From the NCBI GenBank assembly GCA_002840835.1, contig PHCQ01000041.1, forward strand, positions 1 to 43,589: a DNA stretch of 43,589 nucleotides, in the 5' to 3' direction. Source of the stretch: Betaproteobacteria bacterium HGW-Betaproteobacteria-16. GTDB taxonomy: Bacteria > Pseudomonadota > Gammaproteobacteria > Burkholderiales > Burkholderiaceae_C. Below the pieces are notes generated by a model. It was given only the letters and a program-made list of their open reading frames with translations. It was not told the DNA's origin and did no database searches. Position numbers and translations under genes: made by a program. Below, in pieces: positions 8,550 through 15,226 of the stretch. Numbering within the stretch: position 1 is the first letter of the stretch; each line of letters starts with the position of its first letter.

Positions 8550-9401
8550 ATGAACGACCCCTTCGTGCAGATCGACGGCGCCAGGATTCGCTACCGGGAC
8601 AGCGGAGGGTCCGGACCTGCGGTGCTGATGACCCACGGCATTGGCGAATCGCTGGAGTTCTGGCACCGGCAGTTCGACGCCCTGGGCCAGTCCCTGCGTC
8701 TGATCGCCTGGGACATGCCCGGGCATGGTCTGTCGGATGAGCTGGCCAGCGCCATGAGCCTGGACGGGCAGGCTCGCGTGGCCTGGCAGCTGCTGGACCA
8801 ACTGGGAGTCGATCAGGTGCACCTGGTGGGCAATTCGCTGGGGGCGGCCATGTCCCTGCGCATGGCCGACCAGATGCCGGCCCGTGCCGCATCGCTGGTG
8901 CTGTGCAACTCGGCGTCCCTGGGCGCCGAGGTGTTCGGCGCCTTCAAGCTGATGACGCTGCCCTGGCTGGGGGAGCTGATGAACAGGCCCGGTCCCATGG
9001 CGGTGGCACAACAGATCAAGGCCATCGTGCTTCGACCCGATGCGATCACGCCGCAGGTGCGCACCGCCATCGAGCGCAACGTGCACAGGCCGGGCGCCTC
9101 CGCTCACTTCCTGAAACTGCTTCGCGGCATGACCACATTGAGTGGGCAGCGCCGGGAGGTGTGGGCGCGCTCCCATCAGATCCTGGGCAACCTGAGCATG
9201 CCCACACGGATCGTTCATGGTGAACAGGATGTGGTGCTGCCGATCGCTCACGCCATCGCGGCGCACAGCCTGTGCAGCGGTTCCGAACTGGTGCGGCTGC
9301 AGGAGTGTGGACACACCCCCCAGCTGGAACAACCCGCGGTTTTCAACGCGCTGTTGCAGAAGTGGTTTCTGCAAGGCGCCGCCTTGGCCACCCCCATCTG
9401 A
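8550..9401 (+). CDS. Alpha/beta hydrolase
   Basis: This 283-residue hydrolase has the oxyanion segment THGIGES, nucleophile elbow GNSLGA with Ser96, the acid in HGEQD (Asp227) and His255 in ECGHTPQLEQP. The triad is therefore complete. A lid region lies around residues 120-200. The family includes meta-cleavage product hydrolases, esterases and haloperoxidase-like enzymes. AAGGAA precedes the start, 14 bases after the barrel gene. With a MetA-like pore upstream, hydrolysis of an ester or ring-cleavage product is plausible, but no ring-cleavage dioxygenase is in the window, so an esterase role is preferred. There is no signal peptide, so it acts in the cytoplasm. Confidence 0.85.
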   Translation: MNDPFVQIDGARIRYRDSGGSGPAVLMTHGIGESLEFWHRQFDALGQSLRLIAWDMPGHGLSDELASAMSLDGQARVAWQLLDQLGVDQVHLVGNSLGAAMSLRMADQMPARAASLVLCNSASLGAEVFGAFKLMTLPWLGELMNRPGPMAVAQQIKAIVLRPDAITPQVRTAIERNVHRPGASAHFLKLLRGMTTLSGQRREVWARSHQILGNLSMPTRIVHGEQDVVLPIAHAIAAHSLCSGSELVRLQECGHTPQLEQPAVFNALLQKWFLQGAALATPI

Positions 9402-9423
9402 TCCATCTGATTCTGGAGAACTC

Positions 9424-10383
9424 ATGTCCATCCCCACCACACTTCCTCGCGCCCCCATGGACCCCGCCCTCGCCGGTTTTCTGGCGCAGGCTGCAGCGCA
9501 GGGCAACCCGCCCATGGAGTCGCTGCCGCCCGAGATCGGGCGCCAGATCTACCGCGACCTCGCTGCCGGCCTGGGCTTGCCGCCACCGGCCGTGGCCACG
9601 GAAGACCGGCACATCCCCGGCCCTGGCGGACCGCTCAAGCTGCGCATCTACCACCCCGATGTCGCGGGTGCACTGCCCGCGCTGTTCTATGTGCATGGCG
9701 GTGGTTACGTGATCGGCGACCTCGAAACCCACGACGCGGTGTGCCGCACGCTGTGCCACGACGTTGGTGCGGTGGTGGTGGCGGTGGACTACCGGCTAGC
9801 GCCGGAGCACCCGTTTCCCGCCGCCGTGGACGATGTGATCTGCGTGCTGCGGTGGCTGGCAACGCATGCGCCCGCCATGCGCGTCGATCCGTCACGCATC
9901 GCCGTCGCGGGCGACAGCGCGGGGGCCCAGTTGGCCACCGTCGCGTGCCTGCGCACGGCCGGAGCGATCATGCCGCCGCGCGCCCTGGGCCTGATCTACC
10001 CGGTGGCGCAGCACCACACGGAACCCAGTGCCTCAATGGCTGAGAACGGCGAAGGCAAGTTCCTCACCCTTGGTGTCATGCAATGGTTCATCAACAGCTA
10101 CCTGGGTGACCGCGATGAACTCAAGCGGCACCCGGATTTCGCCCTGCTGAGCGCAGGCTCACTGGCCAGCCTGCCGCCCACCTGGGTCGCCACCATGGGC
10201 CACGACCCGCTGCGCGACGAAGGCCATGCGCTGGCGCAACGCATCGAACAATCGGGCGTGGCCACCGAGCACCGCCACTACCCCGGCGCCATCCACGCCT
10301 GCATTCATTTCACGGCCGTGTCGCCGGTGGGTGCGGAGGTGGTGGCTGATCTCGCCGGCTGGTTGCGCGGGCGGCTGTCGTGA
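9424..10383 (+). CDS. Hormone-sensitive-lipase-family esterase
   Basis: This 319-residue cytoplasmic carboxylesterase has the family signature HGGG (91-94) as oxyanion hole, GDSAG with Ser165 as nucleophile, Asp261 in GHDPLRDEG and His291 in the GAIHAC segment. This is a full triad and normal family length. The true start is the ATG at 9424, preceded by CTGGAGAA; an in-frame longer form would overlap the preceding gene. It is the second hydrolase in a row, which fits a pathway taking in an ester (for example of a phenylpropanoid or aryl alcohol) and releasing acid plus alcohol for the SDR and aldehyde dehydrogenase. The substrate is inferred from context only. Confidence 0.88.
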   Translation: MSIPTTLPRAPMDPALAGFLAQAAAQGNPPMESLPPEIGRQIYRDLAAGLGLPPPAVATEDRHIPGPGGPLKLRIYHPDVAGALPALFYVHGGGYVIGDLETHDAVCRTLCHDVGAVVVAVDYRLAPEHPFPAAVDDVICVLRWLATHAPAMRVDPSRIAVAGDSAGAQLATVACLRTAGAIMPPRALGLIYPVAQHHTEPSASMAENGEGKFLTLGVMQWFINSYLGDRDELKRHPDFALLSAGSLASLPPTWVATMGHDPLRDEGHALAQRIEQSGVATEHRHYPGAIHACIHFTAVSPVGAEVVADLAGWLRGRLS

Positions 10384-10458
10384 AACACGACTGGCGCTTC
10401 AAAGCAACTGGCGCGCAGGCCTTTCAGGGCATGTTGACAAGGCCGATGCCGTAAACGC

Positions 10459-10854
10459 TCAACGGGCGGCGAGCCCTGTACGCGCCGACCCGGTGGCCGA
10501 GCGAGACGAAAGGTACAGCGCCACCAGCGCCAGCACAGCGGGCACGGTCTGTACGAACAAGGCCTTGGCGGTCGAGGTGTAGGCGCCGTACATGCCTGCC
10601 ACGGCCACGCAGGCCAGCACGAAGGCCAGACTCTGCCTGTGCTTGAACATCACAGCCCAGAGGATGCCTGCCGCCAGGAATCCGTTGTACAAACCCTGGT
10701 TGGCCGCCATGACCACGGTGGCGTTGGCGAACTCCGGCGCCAGGTTGAACGTCTTCATGCCCAGCGGTTTGTTCCAGAAGAACATCTCGATGGCGAGGAT
10801 GTAGGCATGGATGGCGCAGACCATCAAGGACAGCGCCAGGGAGATCTTTTTCAT
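10459..10854 (-). CDS. DUF1304 membrane protein
   Basis: This 131-residue inner-membrane protein has four hydrophobic segments. MCAIHAYILAIEMFFW near the N-terminus, followed by NQGLYNGFLAAGI, is the recognisable DUF1304 pattern. The ATG at 10854 is favoured because the Met-Lys-Lys start leads directly into the first helix. It faces the esterase tail to tail and is divergent from the Crp-type regulator. No function is known for the family. It is probably a stand-alone gene, not part of the catabolic operon. Confidence 0.82.
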   Translation of the reverse strand: MKKISLALSLMVCAIHAYILAIEMFFWNKPLGMKTFNLAPEFANATVVMAANQGLYNGFLAAGILWAVMFKHRQSLAFVLACVAVAGMYGAYTSTAKALFVQTVPAVLALVALYLSSRSATGSARTGLAAR

Positions 10855-11020
10855 TGTGGTTCCATCGAGAAGTATGGGAAGCAGAAAGCGGGCACAGGAT
10901 CGGTACCCGTTCGGGCGCACCGCCGCGCCAGGATTGCATACGGGTACACCGACTCGGCATAGTAGGCTCGGCCCTGCATCCTGAATATCAATTGGCCGAC
11001 AGTTTGTTCATTTGATCCCC

Positions 11021-11734
11021 ATGACCCCGGCATCCCGCTCTGAACAGAACGCCGTCTGGAAACCGACCCTGCTCGGCAACGCCTGGTACGCCAGCTGCCC
11101 CGCGGTGCTGCAGGACGCACTGCTCCTGCACGGTCGCCTGCGCAAGGTGTCGGCTGGTGGCCTGGTGTTCGAGCATGGCGCGACCGACCACGCGCTCTAT
11201 TGCGTGCTCAGCGGCCAGGTGCAGGCCTACTACCCCGACGCGTCGGGCGCCATGCCCCTGCTGGCCACGCTGGACCCCCCGCACTGGTTCGGCGAAATGT
11301 CGTTCATCGACGGCGAGCCCCGCTCACACGTGGCCGTGGTCGAGCAGCAGGCCCTGTTGCTGTCGGTCGCCCGTGCAGACTTGCTGCCGTTTCTGGAACA
11401 GCACGTCGGGTGCTGGCGCGACATCGCCCGTCTGGCCGTGAGCAAGCTGCGCAGGGCCTACCAGCTCATTCCGCTGGACGCGCAGTTGCCGGCCAGAAGC
11501 CGGCTGATCAAGCGGCTCTGGCTGGTCGCCCATGGCTACGGTTTCAAGGAAGACGCGCCGCGAACGCGCCTGCACCTCTCGCAGGACCAGCTGGCCTCCA
11601 CCCTGGGCATGACCCGGCAGACGGTCAACAAGGTCTTGCGCGACCTTGAGTCGCAGGGCCTGGTGAAGCTGCACTATGGTGAAGTGGAGCTGCTGAACCT
11701 GCCCGGGTGGCAGCAGGTCATGCAGACGGATTAG
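11021..11734 (+). CDS. Crp/Fnr-family transcriptional regulator
   Basis: This 237-residue regulator has an N-terminal cyclic-nucleotide-binding-type beta roll (about residues 30-140, with GLVFEHGATDHALYCVLSG and WFGEMSFIDGEPR). A C-terminal winged helix (about 180-215) contains LSQDQLASTLGMTRQTVNKVL. No N-terminal Cys cluster is present, so it is not an oxygen sensor of the Fnr type. The helix-turn-helix lacks the RETVSR recognition sequence of Crp itself. An in-frame TTG nine bases upstream is possible, but the ATG is preferred. It converges with the enamidase gene with only three bases between stops. Its target is unknown; it could control the aromatic uptake operon upstream. Confidence 0.87.
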   Translation: MTPASRSEQNAVWKPTLLGNAWYASCPAVLQDALLLHGRLRKVSAGGLVFEHGATDHALYCVLSGQVQAYYPDASGAMPLLATLDPPHWFGEMSFIDGEPRSHVAVVEQQALLLSVARADLLPFLEQHVGCWRDIARLAVSKLRRAYQLIPLDAQLPARSRLIKRLWLVAHGYGFKEDAPRTRLHLSQDQLASTLGMTRQTVNKVLRDLESQGLVKLHYGEVELLNLPGWQQVMQTD

Positions 11735-11737
11735 GGT

Positions 11738-12925
11738 CTACAGGACAACCGGAATCTCTGTCGCCGGCGGCGTGTTGCGGCTACGGCCGCAGCGCACGAT
11801 GCCGTCGATCATCACCATGCCCACGCCGGGAATGTCGCCGAGCGCCACGCTTTCCAGCAGGCCTTTGCCGGCCGAATGCTGGGCCTTGTCCATGAACACG
11901 AAGTCGGCGGCGCGGCCCACTTCGATCAGGCCGCAGTTCAGGCCCCGGATGCGGGCGGTGTTGCCGGTGGCGAAGCAGAACACCAGCTCGGGCGGGATGT
12001 TGCCCAGGCTGGACAGCAGCGCCACCATGCGCAGCATGCCCAAAGGCTGCACGCCCGAGCCTGCCGGCCCGTCGGTGCCCAGGATGACCCGGTGCGGGCA
12101 CTTCAGTTGCAAGGCCGCCTGCGCGGCGGCGATGGCCACCTTCTCGTTGCCGTTGTGCACGATCTCGATCGCGCGCGATGATTTTTCGCAGAGCTCGCAC
12201 ACATGGGCTTCGGGCAGCGCGGTGTGGCCGCCATTGATGTGGCCGATGATGTCGGCGTCGGCTTCGAGCACCACGTCCTTGTCGATCAGGCCCGAGCCGG
12301 GGATGGACGGCCCGCCGGTGTGGATGGTGCTTTGTATGCCGTGCTTGCGCGCCCAGGCCACCATTTGCTGCGCTTCGTACCCGGCCTTGACCGAGCCCAG
12401 GCCCACTTCGCCCAGCAGCTTCACGCCGGCGTCGGCCAGGTCCTTGAAGTCCTGCTCCACCATGCCTTTTTCGATCACGGGTGCACCGGCGAGCACCTTC
12501 ACGCCACCCGGGCGGAAGTTGTCGAAGGCCCGCTGTGCGGTGATGGCCAGGGCCTTGAGGCCCACGATGTCCTTGGGCCGGCCGGGCAGGTGCACCTCAC
12601 CGGCCGAGATCATGGTGGTCACGCCGCCGTTCATGGTCGAGTCGATCCAGCCGACCTGGTTCTGACGCGGCGTCCAGTCGCCGAACACGGGGTGCACATG
12701 GCTGTCGATCAGGCCCGGGCACACACAGGTCTGGCGCACATCGATGGTGACATTTGCCCCTTCGGTATCGCAGTCGGCTGCCTTGCCCACCGCCGTGATG
12801 AGGCCGTCCTGCACCACGATGGTGTCTGCATCCAGGATGGGGCGATCGATATCGCCCGAGAGCAAGAGTCCGATGTTCTGGATGACGACCTTGCCTGATG
12901 GACCGCCGGCGGCTATCTCTGCCAT
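11738..12925 (-). CDS. Enamidase-like amidohydrolase (nicotinate pathway)
   Basis: This 395-residue metal-dependent amidohydrolase has the metal ligand pair His76-x-His78 in GLIDSHVHP, further His residues in TIHTGG and IIGHINGGH, and the catalytic Asp in ILGTDGP. Length and motif layout fit enamidase (Ena) of Eubacterium barkeri, which opens 1,4,5,6-tetrahydro-6-oxonicotinate to 2-formylglutarate plus ammonia. That identification is strengthened by nearby genes for nicotinate hydroxylase and a 6-hydroxynicotinate-reductase-like protein. The start is the ATG with AGGAG eight bases upstream. Its promoter carries a perfect 7-2-7 palindrome over the -10 box. An alternative is another cyclic-amide hydrolase of the dihydroorotase/imidazolonepropionase superfamily. 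Confidence 0.75.
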   Translation of the reverse strand: MAEIAAGGPSGKVVIQNIGLLLSGDIDRPILDADTIVVQDGLITAVGKAADCDTEGANVTIDVRQTCVCPGLIDSHVHPVFGDWTPRQNQVGWIDSTMNGGVTTMISAGEVHLPGRPKDIVGLKALAITAQRAFDNFRPGGVKVLAGAPVIEKGMVEQDFKDLADAGVKLLGEVGLGSVKAGYEAQQMVAWARKHGIQSTIHTGGPSIPGSGLIDKDVVLEADADIIGHINGGHTALPEAHVCELCEKSSRAIEIVHNGNEKVAIAAAQAALQLKCPHRVILGTDGPAGSGVQPLGMLRMVALLSSLGNIPPELVFCFATGNTARIRGLNCGLIEVGRAADFVFMDKAQHSAGKGLLESVALGDIPGVGMVMIDGIVRCGRSRNTPPATEIPVVL

Positions 12926-12957
12926 GTGTGCTACTCCTGATTGCATGCGTGGATTGA

Positions 12958-12973
12958 TGTAGTAAATACTACA
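12958..12973. promoter_or_regulatory. Operator-like palindrome in enamidase promoter
   Basis: The site is TGTAGTA-AA-TACTACA, a perfect 7-2-7 inverted repeat. It covers the -10 box of the predicted enamidase promoter and ends 33 bases before the start codon. Two relatives lie between the ferredoxin and reductase genes. Binding by the TetR protein encoded nearby is inferred. Confidence 0.65.
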
Positions 12974-12994
12974 TTCAATGCTTGGCAGTGGCAA
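12966..12994 (-). promoter_or_regulatory. Predicted sigma-70 promoter of enamidase gene
   Basis: Reading the minus strand, TTGCCA (12994-12989) and TAGTAT (12971-12966) are separated by exactly 17 bases. The -10 box lies inside the palindrome at 12958-12973, the expected layout for repression. Confidence 0.55.
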
Positions 12995-13051
12995 CGCGTG
13001 GACGAAAAAATTCCACGAAGGAGACAGCCGCCACGTATGAAGATGTGCTGT

Positions 13052-13129
13052 CCAGGGCACCGCCGGGCCGGCTTTGCCGGACGGCCAGTGCCGCCCCCTT
13101 GAGGGGGTAGCGCGAAGCGCTGCGGGGAT
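13052..13129 (-). repeat. Structured intergenic repeat, copy 4
   Basis: Read on the minus strand it shows CCCCGCAGCGCTTCGCGCT, then a CCCCC/GGGGG stem and CCGGCAAAGCCGG, closely matching copy 1. It fills most of the gap between the TetR gene and the enamidase promoter and may end the minus-strand transcript from the TetR gene. Confidence 0.7.
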
Positions 13130-13137
13130 GGTCCTGC

Positions 13138-13818
13138 TCAGGCCTTCACGGTCTTCAGCACGGCGTCGATCACGAAGCGCTGCCAGTGTTCCTGAGCTTC
13201 GGCGCTGTCGAGCTTCTCACCCAGAAAGGCCGACAGCGTGAAACGGTTCGACAAGTAGAAGTAGTTCATCGCCGCGATCATCAGGTAGACATCGCGCGCC
13301 GAGAGCCCGCTGCGGAACAGCTTCTTGCGCGCCCCGCTGGCCAGCACCTGTTCCAGTATCTGGATCGCGGGCGAGGAGTAGTCGCGTGCCCGCAGCGACT
13401 TGGCGATGTGCTTGCCGCGGTGCAGGTTTTCGTCGTTGAGCAGGGTGATGAATTCGGGGTTGCGCTGGTAGAAACCCCACATGAAGCTGATCACCGCCGT
13501 GAGCGATTCCACCGGCTGGTCGCCACTGAGTTTCAGCGTGGCCTCTGCCTCGTTGAAGCGGCGGTACATCTCTTCGAGCACCTCGATGTAGAGCGCCTCC
13601 TTGCTGCCGAAGTAGTAGTAGATCATGCGATCGAACGACTTCGCAGCCTTGGAGATCTCTTCAATGCGCCCACCCGAGAAGCCGTGCTTGGCGAAGATCT
13701 TGGTGGCCGCGCGCAGGATGCTGTCGCGCGTGTCCTGTGCCGCCATGGCCCGTGTACCGGTGCGGCGCGTCACAGGCGTCTTGGCGGCGGCGCTGCGCCG
13801 GGTGGGGCTGGTGCTCAT
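13138..13818 (-). CDS. TetR/AcrR-family regulator
   Basis: This 226-residue repressor-type protein begins with a basic Ser/Thr/Arg-rich extension of about 25 residues. The TetR DNA-binding domain follows: DTRDSILRAATKIFAKHGF, then IEEISKAAKSFDRMIYYYFGSKEALY, with the helix-turn-helix near residues 50-70. The C-terminal ligand domain is helical, with HRGKHIAKS and an aromatic-rich MNYFYLSNRF segment. It lies between the ferredoxin-reductase gene and the enamidase gene. The palindromes at 12958, 15133 and 15155 are good candidate operators, so it probably links nicotinate (or 6-hydroxynicotinate) to expression of this island, as NicS (TetR type) does in Pseudomonas. No operator copy precedes its own gene. 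Confidence 0.87.
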   Translation of the reverse strand: MSTSPTRRSAAAKTPVTRRTGTRAMAAQDTRDSILRAATKIFAKHGFSGGRIEEISKAAKSFDRMIYYYFGSKEALYIEVLEEMYRRFNEAEATLKLSGDQPVESLTAVISFMWGFYQRNPEFITLLNDENLHRGKHIAKSLRARDYSSPAIQILEQVLASGARKKLFRSGLSARDVYLMIAAMNYFYLSNRFTLSAFLGEKLDSAEAQEHWQRFVIDAVLKTVKA

Positions 13819-13872
13819 GAAGGTCCCTGGCTGGGGAGAATGCGGTGGGCCTGGCGGGCAGGCCCGCCGGAC

Positions 13873-14646
13873 TCATTGCTCGGCGAAGGCCCGTTCGATC
13901 ACGAAGGCGCCTGGTGTGGACGTGTTGCCTTCCGGGAAGCCCTGCTCTTCCAGCATGTGCTTGAGGTCGCGCAGCATGGCCGGGCTGCCGCAGATCATCA
14001 CGCGGTCTTCGGCAGGGTTCAGGGGCGGCAGGTCCAGGTCGCTGAACAGCTTGCCCGACTTCATGAGTTCGGTGACGCGGCCGGTGTTGCGGTAAGCCTC
14101 GCGCGTGACCGTGGGGTAGTAGCGCAGCTGACTGGTGACCATGTCGCCCAGCAGTTCGTGTGCCGGCAGGTGTTCGACCAGCACGTCGTGGTAGGCCAGT
14201 TCGTCGACCTGGCGCACGCCGTGGATCAGGATGATCTGCTCGAAGCGCTCGTAGGTTTCGGGGTCGCGCACGATGCTCATGAAGGGCGCCAGACCGGTAC
14301 CAGTGGATACCAGGTACAGGCGCTTGCCGGGCAGCAGGTAATCAATCAACAGCGTACCGGTGGGCTTGCGGCCCACGATGATCTTGTCGCCGACCTGGAT
14401 GTGCTGCAGGCGCGAGGTGAGCGGGCCGTCCGGCACCTTGATGCTCAGGAACTCCAGGTGCTCTTCGTAGTTGGCGCTGACGATGCTGTAGGCGCGCAGC
14501 AGCGGCTTGTCGTTCACACGCAGGCCGATCATCGTGAAGTGGCCGTTGGAGAAACGCAGGGACTGGTCGCGCGTGGTGGTGAAGGTGAAAAGGCGGTCGG
14601 TCCAGTGGTGGACGCTCAAGACGGTTTCTTCGTTGAAGGCACTCAT
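13873..14646 (-). CDS. fpr: Ferredoxin--NADP+ reductase
   Basis: This 257-residue flavoenzyme moves electrons between NADPH and ferredoxin. The FAD-binding RxYS motif is RAYS (51-54), the NADP domain contains GTGLAP (116-121) and the end is FVIERAFAEQ, as in bacterial subclass-I Fpr. I preferred the ATG at 14646 over an upstream TTG because the family starts MSAFNEE. In this place, between a regulator and a 7Fe ferredoxin and divergent from a ferredoxin-type reductase gene, it most likely supplies reduced ferredoxin for ring reduction. A housekeeping role cannot be excluded, as Fpr of this type occurs in most betaproteobacteria. Confidence 0.93.
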   Translation of the reverse strand: MSAFNEETVLSVHHWTDRLFTFTTTRDQSLRFSNGHFTMIGLRVNDKPLLRAYSIVSANYEEHLEFLSIKVPDGPLTSRLQHIQVGDKIIVGRKPTGTLLIDYLLPGKRLYLVSTGTGLAPFMSIVRDPETYERFEQIILIHGVRQVDELAYHDVLVEHLPAHELLGDMVTSQLRYYPTVTREAYRNTGRVTELMKSGKLFSDLDLPPLNPAEDRVMICGSPAMLRDLKHMLEEQGFPEGNTSTPGAFVIERAFAEQ

Positions 14647-14709
14647 GGTTGGAAGGGAGACAGAGGTTGAAAAGCGTTGAGCCAAGTATGCCGCTTCGTC
14701 TTGGCGGCT

Positions 14710-15051
14710 TCAGAGTGGGGCGCCGGAGGTTTGCTCCAGCTCAACGAGCTTATTTTCGCCGTTCTTCCAGCGCTCGGCCTCCGGCAGGGGTGCCTTGCGC
14801 GCCGTGATCACGGGCCAGGTGGCGGCCAGGCGCTGGTTCAACGCCAGGAAGTGCGCCATGTTGGCGGGCAGTTCGGTGTCCGCATGGATGGCGCTGACCG
14901 GGCATTCGGGAATGCAGACCGCGCAATCGATGCACTCATCTGGGTCGATGACAAGGAACTCGGGCCCTTCATGAAAGCAATCCACCGGACACACATCCAC
15001 GCAATCCGTGTACTTGCAGCGAATGCAGGGGTCTGCGACAACGTGAGTCAT
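14710..15051 (-). CDS. fdxA: 7Fe ferredoxin (3Fe-4S/4Fe-4S)
   Basis: This 113-residue ferredoxin has two cluster motifs. By alignment with the Azotobacter type, Cys9, Cys17 and Cys50 would hold the [3Fe-4S] cluster and Cys21, Cys40, Cys43 and Cys46 the [4Fe-4S] cluster; Cys12 and Cys25 are extra. The C-terminal 55 residues form the usual helical tail. Its gene precedes the Fpr-type reductase on the same strand and diverges from the 6-hydroxynicotinate-reductase-like gene, sharing a control region with it. It is therefore the probable direct electron donor for that enzyme. The 5' leader contains a short GC hairpin. Confidence 0.93.
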   Translation of the reverse strand: MTHVVADPCIRCKYTDCVDVCPVDCFHEGPEFLVIDPDECIDCAVCIPECPVSAIHADTELPANMAHFLALNQRLAATWPVITARKAPLPEAERWKNGENKLVELEQTSGAPL

Positions 15052-15068
15052 TTTGGTGCTCCCGGTCT

Positions 15069-15083
15069 GCCCCGAATCGGGGC
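15069..15083 (-). other. Short GC hairpin in ferredoxin leader
   Basis: GCCCCG-aat-CGGGGC is a six-base-pair stem ending 18 bases before the ferredoxin start. On the ferredoxin RNA a run of U residues lies on its 5' side, so it is not an ordinary terminator of that transcript. It could affect ribosome access. Confidence 0.3.
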
Positions 15084-15116
15084 GAAAAAAATGTGTTGCG
15101 CGTCTGAAAACATTGG

Positions 15117-15146
15117 TTTAAATTGCACTTCATGTAGTGTTCACAA
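15117..15146 (-). promoter_or_regulatory. Possible promoter of ferredoxin gene
   Basis: On the minus strand, TTGTGA (15146-15141) and TTTAAA (15122-15117) are 18 bases apart. The -35 box lies within the palindrome at 15133-15148. The match is moderate. No convincing promoter could be assigned for the opposite (reductase) direction, although TTGCAC at 15123-15128 may serve as its -35. Confidence 0.35.
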
Positions 15147-15148
15147 CA
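15133..15148. promoter_or_regulatory. Operator-like palindrome A, divergent promoter
   Basis: TGTAGTG-TT-CACAACA is a 7-2-7 inverted repeat with one mismatch. Its left half matches the enamidase operator (TGTAGT). Its centre is 22 bases from that of palindrome B, close to two helical turns. Confidence 0.55.
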
Positions 15149-15154
15149 TTTTCA

Positions 15155-15170
15155 TTTAGTGAATGCTACA
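15155..15170. promoter_or_regulatory. Operator-like palindrome B, divergent promoter
   Basis: TTTAGTGAATGCTACA matches the enamidase palindrome at 13 of 16 positions. It is less symmetrical by itself but keeps the right half-site (CTACA). It lies 57 bases before the reductase start. Confidence 0.5.
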
Positions 15171-15226
15171 CAAACGAAAGCGATCGGACAAGCGGTTTGA
15201 CAGCCACCTGAAGCCCCACACGGAAC

